This document shows positions 1 through 8,594 of a DNA stretch of 64,000 bases, one piece after another. The stretch is from Actinomycetota bacterium. GTDB taxonomy: Bacteria > Actinomycetota > Acidimicrobiia > Acidimicrobiales > JAJPHD01. Location: positions 105,210 to 169,209 of the forward strand of contig JAJPHD010000009.1 of assembly GCA_021325455.1 (NCBI GenBank), read 5' to 3'. Made by a program: the position numbers and the translations under genes. How positions within the stretch are numbered: the stretch's first letter is position 1; the number at the start of each line of letters is the position of its first letter. Under the pieces are notes generated by a model that saw nothing but the letters and a program-made list of their open reading frames with translations, did no database searches and had not been told where the DNA came from.

Positions 1-1133
1 CGGGAGGCGACCTCCAGACCCCTGGCCCGGCGCGCCGCGAGGCCGTCGTCCCCCCGTACCAGCATGTCCAGAGCGCCGGCCAGGCCCTCGATGTCCCCCG
101 GCTCGACCAGCAAGGCGGCCCCGTCGGCCAGCTCCTCCATCACCGTTCCGGCCGTGGTCACCAGGGGGGTCCCCGTGGCCAGGGCCTCCAGGACGGGGAG
201 ACCGAAGCCCTCCTCGAGGGCGGGATAGGCCACGGCCGCCGCCCGCCGGAGCAACTCGGGCACGGCCGCTTCCGGCACGTAGCCCAGCCGGACCACCCGT
301 TCGGGGTGGCGGGCCTCGGCGATGACCTGGGCGAGGGCCTTCTCCCCCCAACCCGGGGCGCCAGCCACCACGAGGCGCAGGCTGGGATGGGCCGGGCACA
401 TGCGGTCGAAGGCCTGAACCAGGGTAGGGACGTCCTTGCGGGGCTCCACGGTGCCCATGAAGGCCACGTAGGGCCAGTTGATCCCGAGCCGGGCCAGGAC
501 CTCGGGCATGGGCGATCCGGGGCCTCCGCCCCCCTCGGGGGGGGCGGGGCTGAACCGGTCCAGGTCCACTCCGTGGGGCACGACCCGGACCTCGCCCGCC
601 GGAGGGCACAGCTCCATCAGCCTCCTCGCCGTGGTATGGCTGACGCAGACCAGCACTTCGGCCTGGGCCGCCGCCACCCGCACCGCCCGGCGGAAGACGA
701 CGACCTTTGAACGGTCGTGCCACTCGGGGTGGTCGAAGAAGGTGAGGTCGTGGATCGTCACCACCTTGGGCACCGATGCCCCCTCCGGCATGGTGTAGTG
801 CGGGCCGTGGTGCACGTCCACGGGGAGGCGGGCCAGCAGCCGCGGCAGGCGGGCCTGCTCCCAGAGCAGCCGCATCGGCCGGGGATCGGGCACCACGGCC
901 TGCACCGAGGCCCGGGGCACGGCCCCCCTCCACCGCCGGGCGTCGCCGGAGCGTGCCAGCAAGGTCAGGTCCAGGTCCGCTCGGGACCCCAGCGCCTGGG
1001 CCAGGGTGACCGTGTAGCGGCCGGCTCCCGCCGGCCTGGCGGGCACGGCGCTCACGTCCAGGCTGACCGCCAAGCGCTCGTCGGCACCTGTCCCCCGGTC
1101 GGCCTCTACCGACCGGTTGGACGGGCCCCTCAT
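1..1133 (-). CDS. Family 4 glycosyltransferase, 3' end cut by window edge
   Basis: GT-B fold glycosyltransferase that probably moves a sugar from a nucleotide-sugar donor onto a cell-surface glycan at the cytoplasmic membrane face. The frame opens with ATG at 1133 and stays open to base 1, so about 377 residues are visible and the C-terminus is missing. The N-terminal acceptor domain has the HHGPHYTMP and TIHDLTFFDHPEW stretches usual in GT4 enzymes. The donor domain has GTVEPRKDVPTLVQAF and the E-x7-E type motif EEGFGLPVLEAL. Its ATG overlaps the stop of the upstream glycosyltransferase by 4 nt, so it is the third gene of a coupled three-gene unit. The sugar and acceptor cannot be told from sequence. 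Confidence 0.88.
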   Translation of the reverse strand, partial: MRGPSNRSVEADRGTGADERLAVSLDVSAVPARPAGAGRYTVTLAQALGSRADLDLTLLARSGDARRWRGAVPRASVQAVVPDPRPMRLLWEQARLPRLLARLPVDVHHGPHYTMPEGASVPKVVTIHDLTFFDHPEWHDRSKVVVFRRAVRVAAAQAEVLVCVSHTTARRLMELCPPAGEVRVVPHGVDLDRFSPAPPEGGGGPGSPMPEVLARLGINWPYVAFMGTVEPRKDVPTLVQAFDRMCPAHPSLRLVVAGAPGWGEKALAQVIAEARHPERVVRLGYVPEAAVPELLRRAAAVAYPALEEGFGLPVLEALATGTPLVTTAGTVMEELADGAALLVEPGDIEGLAGALDMLVRGDDGLAARRARGLEVAS

Positions 1134-2200
1134 GCCGCCTCCTCCCAGACCTCGACATGGGCCCTCGCTGCCTCGGCCCAGGTGAGCCGGGACGCCCGGG
1201 CCCTCCCCCTGGCCACCAGATGGGCCCGTAGCTCCTCGTCGGTGGATGCCGCCACGATGGCCTCCGCCATGCGACCGACGTCGCGCGGGTCCACCTCCAG
1301 GGCCTGGCCGGCGGTGCTCGGCATGGGGCTGGCCACGACCGGGGTGCCAAGGGCCATGGCCTCGATGGCTGGGAGGCCCCACCCCTCCAGCAGAGGGACG
1401 TAAGCCAGGCAGCGGGCGGCGGCGTAGAGCCCGCTCAGCTCGCCGGCGCTGGCCTCTCCCAGGAGGACCACACCCGGCGGGGCCGCCAGCCTGGGACCCC
1501 AGCCCCGCGGGCCCACCACAACCAGGGGCCAGGGCTCGGGCAGCCTGGGCCGGGCCTGGGCGAAGGCCTGAACCAGGCGGGCCAGGTTCTTGCGGGGCTC
1601 CATGGTGCCCACGCTCAGCAGGTAGGGGCCCTCCACTCCGGCCTGCGCCAGCCTGGCTCGCGCCGCCTCCCGGTCCGGGGGGGCCAGGTGGTCGCAGCCC
1701 TCTTCCACCACCGTGACCGTACCGGCAGCCACCCCTGCCCGCACGAGGGCGTCGGCGGTGGCGGTGGAGGGAACGATGAGCCTGCGCGCCCGGGACAGGG
1801 TCCGGGCCAGCGCCGCCTCGTGCCAGCGGCGGGCCCGGGGCGGGAAGGTCTCGGGCAGGCAGCGCCACGCCAGGTCATGGACACAGGCAACGGCTGGCAC
1901 GGGCCCGGTGGGGGGAAGGGCCACCGACACGGCGTGGACCAGGTCCAAGCCGCCGACTTCGGGTACCAGGCCAGCGTGCCAAGCCCGGCTGGCCAGCAGG
2001 CCGGGCAGGCGGGACGCCCGGACAGGGGGCCCCAGGGCCGCCAGGGGGTCGGGCCGGCGCTGGGGCCGACTGGCCAGCAACAACAGCTCCGGCGCCTCGC
2101 CGCCGAGCTGGGCCAAGCCCTGGATGAGCCCGCGCGCGTAGGTCCCGATCCCGCCGGGGACCGCCCGGCGGAGCTGCTCGACGACCAGACCGACCCTCAC
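1130..2200 (-). CDS. Family 4 glycosyltransferase
   Basis: A 356-residue GT4 glycosyltransferase. It starts with GTG at 2200 inside the stop of the preceding glycosyltransferase (GTGA, 4-nt overlap) and its own stop overlaps the next ATG in the same way, which suggests translational coupling. Visible motifs are the N-terminal GGIGTYARGL glycine loop, the CVHDLAW stretch, GTMEPRKNLARLVQAF at the start of the donor-binding domain, and EGWGLPAIEAMALGTPVV with the paired glutamates that contact the nucleotide sugar. There is no signal peptide or membrane helix. It probably acts with the flanking GT4 enzymes in assembling one oligosaccharide; donor and acceptor are unknown. Confidence 0.9.
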   Translation of the reverse strand: MRVGLVVEQLRRAVPGGIGTYARGLIQGLAQLGGEAPELLLLASRPQRRPDPLAALGPPVRASRLPGLLASRAWHAGLVPEVGGLDLVHAVSVALPPTGPVPAVACVHDLAWRCLPETFPPRARRWHEAALARTLSRARRLIVPSTATADALVRAGVAAGTVTVVEEGCDHLAPPDREAARARLAQAGVEGPYLLSVGTMEPRKNLARLVQAFAQARPRLPEPWPLVVVGPRGWGPRLAAPPGVVLLGEASAGELSGLYAAARCLAYVPLLEGWGLPAIEAMALGTPVVASPMPSTAGQALEVDPRDVGRMAEAIVAASTDEELRAHLVARGRARASRLTWAEAARAHVEVWEEAA

Positions 2201-3387
2201 CCTCCCCCCTTCCGGCTGGACACAGCCTCTGCGTACAGCCTGGCCAGCCCCTCAGCACAGTCGGCCCAGCGGTAGCTCCCGACCCTGGCGCGCCCCCGCT
2301 GCACCAGTTGGCGCCTCACCGCCTCGTCGTCCAGTACCCGGCTGAGGGCTGAGGCCAGGGCGACCGGGTCTCCTACAGGCACCAGCTCCGCCCCGTCGCC
2401 CAGCACCTCCGGCAGGGCGCCGGCCCTGGTCGCCACCACCGGTACCCCGGCTGCCATGGCTTCCAGGGGCGGGAACCCGAATCCCTCGTAGACGGAGGGG
2501 TAGGCGAACGCGGCAGCCCCTGCCAACAGCGAGTCCCGCCGCTCACCCCCCACCCATCCGAGACGGAGGATCCGCCTCCGGTGGGGGGACCGTTCCAGGG
2601 CGGCGGCCATGTCAGCCACCCCCCACCCGTCCGGCCCGGCCAGCACCAGGGCCACGTCCGGGTGGCCGGAGGCCAGCTCGTCGAAGGCTCTCACCAGTCC
2701 CGGGAGGTCCTTGCGGGGCTCCACGGTCCCGAGGGCCAGGATGTAGCGCGACGTACCGGAGGGGAGGGTCAGGGCCCTCTGCCCCGTCCCGGCCGGACGG
2801 TCCGGCAACCACACGCCGTGGTGCACCGCCCGCACCCGCTCCGGGTCCACCCCGAGCAGCTCGACGACCTCCTGGGCCACCCAGTGAGAGGGGGTATGCA
2901 CCCAGGCCCCCCGGGAGGCGGCCCGGCGCACCAGGGCAGGAAAGCGCCTGCTCACCGGCTCGCACATCTCGGGGAAGCGCAGGGCCGTGAGGTCGTGCAC
3001 GGTTACGACCCTGGCCGCCCGCCGGGCCGGCGGGACGACGAAGTTGGACCCATGGACAAGGTCCATCGGTCCGGCCAGCCACTCGATGGGCGGAAGCTCG
3101 GTCATGCTCCAGGCCCAGTGCAGGGGGCGGGCGGGCAGGGGGCGGTCCACCCGGACGACGCCGGCCGGCAGCCGGCAGGCCAGGGCGTGGCGGGTCCTCC
3201 AGGTCACGGCGAAGGCGCGGACTTCCAGATCCCCCCGAGACGCCAGCGCCCCCAGCGCCCCGGAGCAGAAGGTGGCCACCCCGGTCCGGGTCCCGAGGAG
3301 CGGAGTGGCATCCATGGCCACGCGCAGCCGCCCCTCCACCGCACCGGAGCTCAGGGCTCCGGCCGGTCGGGTCCGGGTGGCTGGCAC
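2197..3387 (-). CDS. Family 4 glycosyltransferase
   Basis: First gene of the three-glycosyltransferase unit, up to 396 residues from GTG at 3387. The family usually begins close to the MDATPLLGTRTGV stretch, so GTG 3321 or ATG 3315 are credible alternative starts about 22-24 codons downstream. Motifs: VTVHDLTALRFPE in the acceptor domain, ALGTVEPRKDLPGLVRAF at the domain boundary, and YEGFGFPPLEAMAAGVPVVA with the donor-binding E-x7-E pair. The divergent neighbour is cofD, 55 bp away from the longest start, so the shared promoter lies in or near 3315-3443. Donor and acceptor sugars are not predictable. Confidence 0.88.
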   Translation of the reverse strand: MPATRTRPAGALSSGAVEGRLRVAMDATPLLGTRTGVATFCSGALGALASRGDLEVRAFAVTWRTRHALACRLPAGVVRVDRPLPARPLHWAWSMTELPPIEWLAGPMDLVHGSNFVVPPARRAARVVTVHDLTALRFPEMCEPVSRRFPALVRRAASRGAWVHTPSHWVAQEVVELLGVDPERVRAVHHGVWLPDRPAGTGQRALTLPSGTSRYILALGTVEPRKDLPGLVRAFDELASGHPDVALVLAGPDGWGVADMAAALERSPHRRRILRLGWVGGERRDSLLAGAAAFAYPSVYEGFGFPPLEAMAAGVPVVATRAGALPEVLGDGAELVPVGDPVALASALSRVLDDEAVRRQLVQRGRARVGSYRWADCAEGLARLYAEAVSSRKGGG

Positions 3388-3442
3388 GCTGGCCAGCCTT
3401 CCACACGCACAGACCGGGAGCGACAGCGCCTACCCTCCGAGC

Positions 3443-4378
3443 GTGATCACCGCCCTGGCCGGAGGCGTAGGTGCTGCCCGGCTCCTGGCGCCCCTGTGCC
3501 GGGCGGTGGGGCCCGCTCGGGTTCACGCCGTGGTCAACACCGGCGATGACGAGGTCCTCCATGGCCTGCACATAAGCCCGGACCTCGACACCGTCACCTA
3601 CACCCTCGCCGGCGCCGCCAACCCCACGACAGGTTGGGGCCTGGCGGGCGAGACCTGGCGGGTCATGGAAGCCCTGGAGCGCTACAGGGGCCAGACCTGG
3701 TTCCGCCTGGGGGACCGGGACCTGGCCACCCACCTGTACCGGACCCAGCGCCTGGCCGAGGGGGCCCCCCTGTCGGCCGTCGCGGGGGAGATCGCCAAAG
3801 CCTGGGGCATTCGATCTCACCTCATGCCGATGACAGACGACGAGGTGCGGACCCGGGTGACCCTGGCCGGCGGCGAGGAGGTCAGCTTCCAGGACTACTT
3901 CGTGCGCCGCCGGCACTCGGTGGCGGTGACCGGGCTGCGCTTCGAGGGGGCGGCAACCTCCCGCCCTGCCCCGGGGGTCCTGGAGGCGGTGGCGGGGGCG
4001 GAGCGGCTAATCATCTGCCCTTCCAACCCACTGGTCTCCATTGCCCCCATCCTGGCCGTGCCGGGGGTCGAGGAGGCCGTGAGGGCCCGGCGCCAAGACG
4101 TAGTTGCCATCTCGCCCATCGTGGCCGGGGCCGCCCTCAAGGGCCCCGCTGACCGGCTCTTGGCCGAGCTGGGCCACGAGGCGTCGGTGGTAGGAGTGGC
4201 CCGTCTCTGGGCACCCATAGCGGGGACCCTGATCGTCGACGAGGCCGATGCCGGCCTGGCCAGGCAGGTGGAGGCGGAGGGCATGGACTGCCTGGTGGCC
4301 CCCACGGTGATGGACCGCCCCGGGGTGGGTGAGTCCCTGGCCCGGCTGGCCGTCGGAGATACGCTGAGCGCCTCCTGA
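3443..4378 (+). CDS. cofD: 2-phospho-L-lactate transferase (CofD/FbiA), F420 biosynthesis
   Basis: Joins the phospholactyl or phosphoenolpyruvyl moiety of an activated GMP donor to the deazaflavin Fo, giving F420-0 or dehydro-F420-0. The 311-residue protein starts at GTG 3443, placed because the family begins with the conserved ITALAGGVGAARLL nucleotide loop; the frame is open further upstream, but that stretch is antisense to the glycosyltransferase. Other family motifs: NTGDDEVLHGLHISPDLDT (Fo binding region) and PSNPLVSIAPILAVPG. It lies 5 nt before cofE, so the pair is an operon. The two genes also sit together in mycobacteria (fbiA-fbiB). No Fo synthase or guanylyltransferase (CofC/FbiD) gene is in the window. 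Confidence 0.94.
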   Translation: MITALAGGVGAARLLAPLCRAVGPARVHAVVNTGDDEVLHGLHISPDLDTVTYTLAGAANPTTGWGLAGETWRVMEALERYRGQTWFRLGDRDLATHLYRTQRLAEGAPLSAVAGEIAKAWGIRSHLMPMTDDEVRTRVTLAGGEEVSFQDYFVRRRHSVAVTGLRFEGAATSRPAPGVLEAVAGAERLIICPSNPLVSIAPILAVPGVEEAVRARRQDVVAISPIVAGAALKGPADRLLAELGHEASVVGVARLWAPIAGTLIVDEADAGLARQVEAEGMDCLVAPTVMDRPGVGESLARLAVGDTLSAS

Positions 4379-4383
4379 GCCCC

Positions 4384-5082
4384 ATGGGACCCGTCACCGT
4401 CATCCCCGTGCCCGGCTTCCCGGAGGTGCGCCCGGGGGACGTGCTGTCCGACCTGGTGGCCGAGCGCGCCGATCTGGCCGACGGGGACGTGGTGGTGGTC
4501 ACCCAGAAGGTCGTCTCCAAGGCCGAAGGCCGTCTGGTCCCGGTGAAGCCCGATGACCGCCCCTCGGTGCAGGCGGTGGTGGAGGCCGAGGCCGTCCGCG
4601 TGCTGAGGCGCAGAGGGGACCTGCTCATGACCGAGACCCGCCACGGGTTCGTCTGCGCCAACGCCGGGGTGGACCTCTCCAACGTCGAGAGGGGGTGGGC
4701 GGCCCTGCTCCCGCTCGACCCCGACCGCAGCGCCCGCAGGCTGCGCGACGGCCTGAGGGCCAGGCTGGGAGTGCAGGTGGGAGTGATCGTGTCTGACACG
4801 TTCGGTCGGACCTGGCGGCGAGGCGTGACCGACGTGGCCATCGGCTGCGCCGGCGTGGCCGGGGTGGTCGACCTCAGGGGCACCGAGGACGCCTTGGGAC
4901 GCCAGCTCGTGGCTACGGAGGTGTGCGTGGCCGACGAGATCGCCGGTGCTGCGGAGCTGGTGATGGGCAAGGCCCAGGGGGTGCCGGTGGTGATCGTGAG
5001 AGGTCTCGAGGGATCATGGCTCCGGGAGGCTTCGGTGCGAGGGGAGATCGTGCGCCCTCATGCCGAGGACCTGTTCCGGTAG
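4384..5082 (+). CDS. cofE: Coenzyme F420-0:L-glutamate ligase, stand-alone (CofE)
   Basis: GTP-dependent ligase that adds gamma-linked L-glutamates to F420-0. The 232-residue protein starts at ATG 4384 and has the family motifs TQKVVSKAEGR, TETRHGFVCANAGVDLSNV, VIVSDTFGRTWRRG and ADEIAGAAELVMGKAQG. It is the length of the archaeal single-domain CofE. In mycobacteria FbiB carries an extra C-terminal nitroreductase-like domain of about 200 residues that reduces dehydro-F420-0; that domain is absent here and the stop at 5080-5082 is followed by a gene-poor gap. A separate nitroreductase-family gene exists at 29380 but shows no specific FbiB signature. Confidence 0.92.
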   Translation: MGPVTVIPVPGFPEVRPGDVLSDLVAERADLADGDVVVVTQKVVSKAEGRLVPVKPDDRPSVQAVVEAEAVRVLRRRGDLLMTETRHGFVCANAGVDLSNVERGWAALLPLDPDRSARRLRDGLRARLGVQVGVIVSDTFGRTWRRGVTDVAIGCAGVAGVVDLRGTEDALGRQLVATEVCVADEIAGAAELVMGKAQGVPVVIVRGLEGSWLREASVRGEIVRPHAEDLFR

Positions 5083-5809
5083 GCCACGGCCCAGGTTCCT
5101 GCCCCGGCACGGCCTCGCCCGCCCTCCGGTCGGCCCGGCCTCCTACCGGCCCTACCGGCCTGCCCGCGGCGGCTCCGCCCGGCTGGCCCTCAGGCCAGGA
5201 TCCGGCTCAGCCCGGCCACGGCAATGAGGTCGAGCACCACGACTGGCGCCGCCTGGTAGAGGCGGCTGCGCGCCTGGCGGGTGCAGGCCGGGGTGGCATG
5301 GCGAGGCGGCCTGCTCCCTGGGACGGCGGGCCCTGGTCGAAGACCTGGTAGACGGCTGGCCGGCAGCTGTGGGAACGAGGTTGAGTACGGCAGGATGGCA
5401 TAGGCCACGGCCCAGAGGGCCACCCCCAAGGCCCCCAGCTGGACGAGCCGGCGGAGCACCCCCACGACCGCCAAGCGCCATTGCCTCGGGAGCGGTTCGG
5501 CGGGGCCCCGGACGGGCCTGCCCGGGGGGACCAGCCGCTGGCCGCCGGCAGGTTGGCCAGCAGGAGCGGGAGCCCCCGGGGGAGCGCCGGGGGCGAGACG
5601 GAGCGGCCAGCAGGCACCTCCCTGCCCTGGGCCTGGAGAGGCCGCGCCCTTTCCCCCGCATGCCCGGATCCCTCCCGGCCGGGCGGTCCCGGGGAGGGGT
5701 GGGCCTGGCCGGCGGCCCGGCTCCGGCCGGTGCGATCACCCTGCCCCGGTCCCCGGCCCCCCCCGGTGCCGTTGTTCTCCGTGTCCGACCCTCCTCCCCA
5801 GCAGCGGGG
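5083..5809. other. 727-bp convergent intergenic gap
   Basis: Lies between the 3' ends of cofE (plus) and the sugar epimerase (minus). No frame gives a convincing complete protein. The only protein-like signal is on the minus strand around 5190-5474, described separately. The stretch is very rich in C and G with short repeated CCGGCC and CTACCGGCC runs near 5144-5160, which could fold into termination hairpins for both flanking operons. I see no tRNA, insertion sequence or repeat array. Confidence 0.6.
5190..5474 (-). pseudogene. Possible decayed small membrane protein
   Basis: A 94-codon frame opening with TTG at 5474. It encodes a hydrophobic stretch, LGALGVALWAVAYAILP, and a second one near the end, AAPVVVLDLIAVAGL. 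Third-position GC is high in both hydrophobic parts but falls between about 5290 and 5370, where a neighbouring frame reads more like coding sequence (AVYQVFDQG). That pattern suggests one or more frameshifts in a former two-helix membrane protein. The frame stays open upstream without a good start codon. Function cannot be assigned, and the whole signal may be chance in high-GC DNA. Confidence 0.2.
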
Positions 5810-6772
5810 TCAGCCCCTCGTCCTCCTCACCGAGTCCAGCACGGCAGCGGTGCCCTCCGCCAGAGCGGTCCAGGGAGCCCATCCCAGGACCTTGCGAGCC
5901 TGGGCCGGGTTGAGAGCGGAGCGTTGCAGCTCCCCGGGCCGAGGGGGCGCCAGGGTGGGTGCCCGCTCCACCCCGGCGGCACGGGCCATGGTCTCGTAGA
6001 GCTCCCTGACCGAGGTCTCGACCCCCGTCCCGATGTTGAGGACCTCCCCCCCGCCACGGCCCCCGGCCCTCACGAAGGCATCGACCACGTCGTCCACGAA
6101 GACGAAGTCGCGGGTCTGGCTCCCATCCCCGTAGATGGTGCAGGGCTCGCCGGCCAGCAGATGGCCGGCGAAGATGGCGACCACCCCGGCTTCGCCGTGG
6201 GGGTCCTGGCGGGGCCCGTACACGTTGGCCAGGGCCAGGGCCGAGAAGTCGAGGCCGTGCAGCTCTCGATAGGCGACCAGGTAGTCGATGGCCGACTTCT
6301 TGGACACTCCGTAGGGGGACAGCGGCCGCCAGGGGCAGTCCTCCGCCAGGGGCAGGAGGGCGGGGTCCGGGTCCCCGTAGAGGGTGCCGCCGCTGGCGGC
6401 CAGCACCACCCGCTCGGCGCCGGCAGCCCGGGCCCCCTCGAGGACCCTGATGGTGCCCAGGATGTTCACGTCGGCGTCGAAGTGGGGGCGGGCCACGGAC
6501 ACCCGCACGTCGGCCTGGGCGGCCAGGTGGTAGACGACCGACGGGCGCCGCCGGGACATCAGGCGGACCAGGTCCTCGGAGCGGATGTCCATCTGGTGGA
6601 AGGTGAGGCGCCCTGCTCCTGACGCCCGGGCATCGGACAGGTTCGCCAAGGACCCCGACGAGAGGTCGTCGATGACATCCACCCGCCGGCCCTCGGCCAG
6701 TAGCCGGTCCACCAGGGTCGAGCCGATGAAGCCCGCCCCACCGGTGACCAGGGCCAAGCCGGGATCGCTCAT
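5810..6772 (-). CDS. NAD-dependent sugar epimerase/dehydratase (GalE-like)
   Basis: Extended short-chain dehydrogenase of 320 residues, last gene of the glycan operon. It has the Rossmann motif TGGAGFIGS near residue 10, DDLSSGS, HLAAQADVRVSV, the active-site ASGGTLYGD and SPYGVSK (Tyr and Lys of the YxxxK pair), and [15 protein letters not shown], all typical of UDP-glucose/UDP-glucuronate 4-epimerases. A 4-epimerase role on UDP-glucose, or on the UDP-glucuronate or UDP-xylose made by the same operon, is likely; the exact substrate is not fixed by the sequence. ATG 6772 overlaps the stop of the nucleotidyltransferase by 4 nt, and the conserved N-terminus starts within ten residues of it. Confidence 0.87.
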   Translation of the reverse strand: MSDPGLALVTGGAGFIGSTLVDRLLAEGRRVDVIDDLSSGSLANLSDARASGAGRLTFHQMDIRSEDLVRLMSRRRPSVVYHLAAQADVRVSVARPHFDADVNILGTIRVLEGARAAGAERVVLAASGGTLYGDPDPALLPLAEDCPWRPLSPYGVSKKSAIDYLVAYRELHGLDFSALALANVYGPRQDPHGEAGVVAIFAGHLLAGEPCTIYGDGSQTRDFVFVDDVVDAFVRAGGRGGGEVLNIGTGVETSVRELYETMARAAGVERAPTLAPPRPGELQRSALNPAQARKVLGWAPWTALAEGTAAVLDSVRRTRG

Positions 6773-7842
6773 GGCCCCATGCGGGCGCCACTGGCCCTCA
6801 CCCCGTCGGCGACGGTCACCCGGTTGCCCACCACGCAGAGGTCGCTCAGCCAGGCCTTGGACCCCACCCGAGCCCCCTCCCCCACTATGGAGCCCTCCAC
6901 CACCGCCCCGGCACCGACCACCGCCCCGGCCATCACCACCGAGCCTTCCACCAAGGCCCCTCCTTCGATCCTGGCCCCGATCCCGACGACCGACCCCGAG
7001 ACCCGGGCCTCGCGGGCCACGAAGGCGGCGTCGGCCACCAGGGCCGGCCCGGCTATTTCCCCGTCGATGACGGGGGACCCTGTAGCCCAGCGCCCCCCGC
7101 CCAGGTCCCTGGCGCCCGGCGCCGGGGGGGTCCCCCGCACCCCCGAGATCAGGTCCTTGCAGGCCGCCAGGTAGCTGGGGAGCGTCCCTGCATCCACCCA
7201 GTAGGCGTCGGATGCCCAGGCCCACAAGGCGCCGTCGGCCACCATGGAGGGGAAGGTGTCCCTCTCCACCGACACCGGCCCCCCGGCGGGGATGCGGGCC
7301 AGCACCGAGGGCTCCATGACATAGGTGCCGGCGTTGATGAACCGGGAGGGATAGGGGGGACCTGGCTTCTCCAGGAAGGCCTGGACCCTGCCCTCCCCAT
7401 CCGTTGTGACCACACCAAAGGCCGACGGGTCGGCCACAGGAGCCAGGTGGATGGTGGTCTCCGCTCCGATCCGACGGTGGAATGCAACCAAGGCGGACAG
7501 GTCGGCGTCGGTGAGGACATCGCCGTTGACGGCGAGGAAGGTCTCCTCCACCTCCGCCTCGGTGGCCGCAAAGCGGATGGCTCCCCCCGTGTCCAGGGGC
7601 AGGGGGTCGACGGCATACATGAGGCGGACCCCGCACGCCTTTCCGTCGGGGTAGGCGGAAAGGAAGGCGTCGGGACGGTAGCCGAGGGACAGCACGGCCT
7701 CGTCCACTCCGTGGGCTGCCAGGTGCCCGAGCACCCGCTCGATCATGCGGACCTCCACCACGGCGAGGAGCTGCTTGGGGGTGTCCAGGGTGAGGGGGCG
7801 GAGGCGGGTCCCCTCCCCGCCCACCAGGACCACGGCCTTCAC
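6769..7842 (-). CDS. Sugar-1-phosphate nucleotidyltransferase (mannose-1-P guanylyltransferase-like)
   Basis: 357 residues from GTG 7842, chosen because the enzyme family starts with the KAVVLVGGEGTRLRPLT phosphate-binding loop; the frame is open far upstream only as an antisense shadow. DTPKQLL follows, and NGDVLTDADL holds the metal-binding Asp. LEKPGPPYPSRFINAGTYV is the sugar-binding region. The C-terminal third is a left-handed beta-helix of hexapeptide repeats (for example GSVVGIGARI, GSVVMAGAVVGAG). Architecture, length and position beside a WbbL-type enzyme match mycobacterial Rv3264c, which makes GDP-mannose, so that is the leading assignment. A glucose-1-phosphate enzyme remains possible. 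Start and stop overlap both neighbours by 4 nt. Confidence 0.85.
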   Translation of the reverse strand: MKAVVLVGGEGTRLRPLTLDTPKQLLAVVEVRMIERVLGHLAAHGVDEAVLSLGYRPDAFLSAYPDGKACGVRLMYAVDPLPLDTGGAIRFAATEAEVEETFLAVNGDVLTDADLSALVAFHRRIGAETTIHLAPVADPSAFGVVTTDGEGRVQAFLEKPGPPYPSRFINAGTYVMEPSVLARIPAGGPVSVERDTFPSMVADGALWAWASDAYWVDAGTLPSYLAACKDLISGVRGTPPAPGARDLGGGRWATGSPVIDGEIAGPALVADAAFVAREARVSGSVVGIGARIEGGALVEGSVVMAGAVVGAGAVVEGSIVGEGARVGSKAWLSDLCVVGNRVTVADGVRASGARMGP

Positions 7843-8579
7843 GGCTTGGTGGTGGAGGTGTGCTTGGCGTGCCTCCCGTGGGCGGTCGTCGAGGTGCGCG
7901 CCCCGGGGGCAGTGGTCGAGGTGGTCACGGGGGCCGAGGTGGCGGCCGAGGCCTTGAGGAGGTTGGCGGCCGAGGGTGGCTTGGGGATGTTGGCGCCCGC
8001 AGGCACAAAGGCAATGGTGATGAGCTGCCCGTTCTCGAGCAGCAGGCCGGCCGGGTCGCTCACGACGTGGCCGGTCGAGGAGGCCAGGCTGTTCCACACC
8101 TTCACCTGTACCTGGCCGGGCTTGGCACCGCACAGGTCCCCGTCGTGCCATACCTTCTTGCCCGGGTAGCGGAGCGTGGAGGAGGACAGCTCCATGCCCG
8201 GGTAGTCCTTCACGAACCGCCCCAGGGTGGCGTCGTGCCCGGTGTCGGGCTGGCCCGCAAGCGGCTGGATGTTGATGATGCCCTGCCCCAAGGTGTTGAT
8301 CCCGACCTGGGAGGCGTTCGGGTTGGGCTTGGGGGCGGGCTGCAGCTTGCCGCAGATGTCGAAGGCGAAGGCGGCGTGCCAGTGGTCGTGGACAGTCGGC
8401 GGGACGGCAGAGGCCGGGTGGTGGGCCTGGTAGCGGCTGAAGCCCACCGTGGCCAGCCCGAGCAGCACCACGATCACCAGCGTGATGTAGTAACCAAAGG
8501 GGGTCTGGCGCCGGCGGGTCCGGCTCCCCCCTGTGCGGGCGGCACGGGCGATCTTCCTGCCTACCGGTCCTCGAGCCAT
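7839..8579 (-). CDS. Membrane-anchored protein of unknown function in glycan operon
   Basis: 246 residues. A basic N-terminus (residues 1-26) is followed by one membrane helix at about 29-47 (YYITLVIVVLLGLATVGF), giving an N-in, C-out topology. The extracellular part contains HDHWHAAFAFDICG around residues 63-76, a His/Asp/Cys-rich motif that could bind metal, and a second Cys in HDGDLCGAKPG. The last 40 residues are a Ser/Thr/Ala-rich, wall-spanning type tail. I do not recognise a named family. It lies between the GT2 rhamnosyltransferase and the nucleotidyltransferase, and its stop overlaps the next GTG by 4 nt, so a role in export, anchoring or modification of the glycan is a context-only guess. 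Confidence 0.8.
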   Translation of the reverse strand: MARGPVGRKIARAARTGGSRTRRRQTPFGYYITLVIVVLLGLATVGFSRYQAHHPASAVPPTVHDHWHAAFAFDICGKLQPAPKPNPNASQVGINTLGQGIINIQPLAGQPDTGHDATLGRFVKDYPGMELSSSTLRYPGKKVWHDGDLCGAKPGQVQVKVWNSLASSTGHVVSDPAGLLLENGQLITIAFVPAGANIPKPPSAANLLKASAATSAPVTTSTTAPGARTSTTAHGRHAKHTSTTKP

Positions 8580-8594
8580 GGTCGAAGCAGCACC

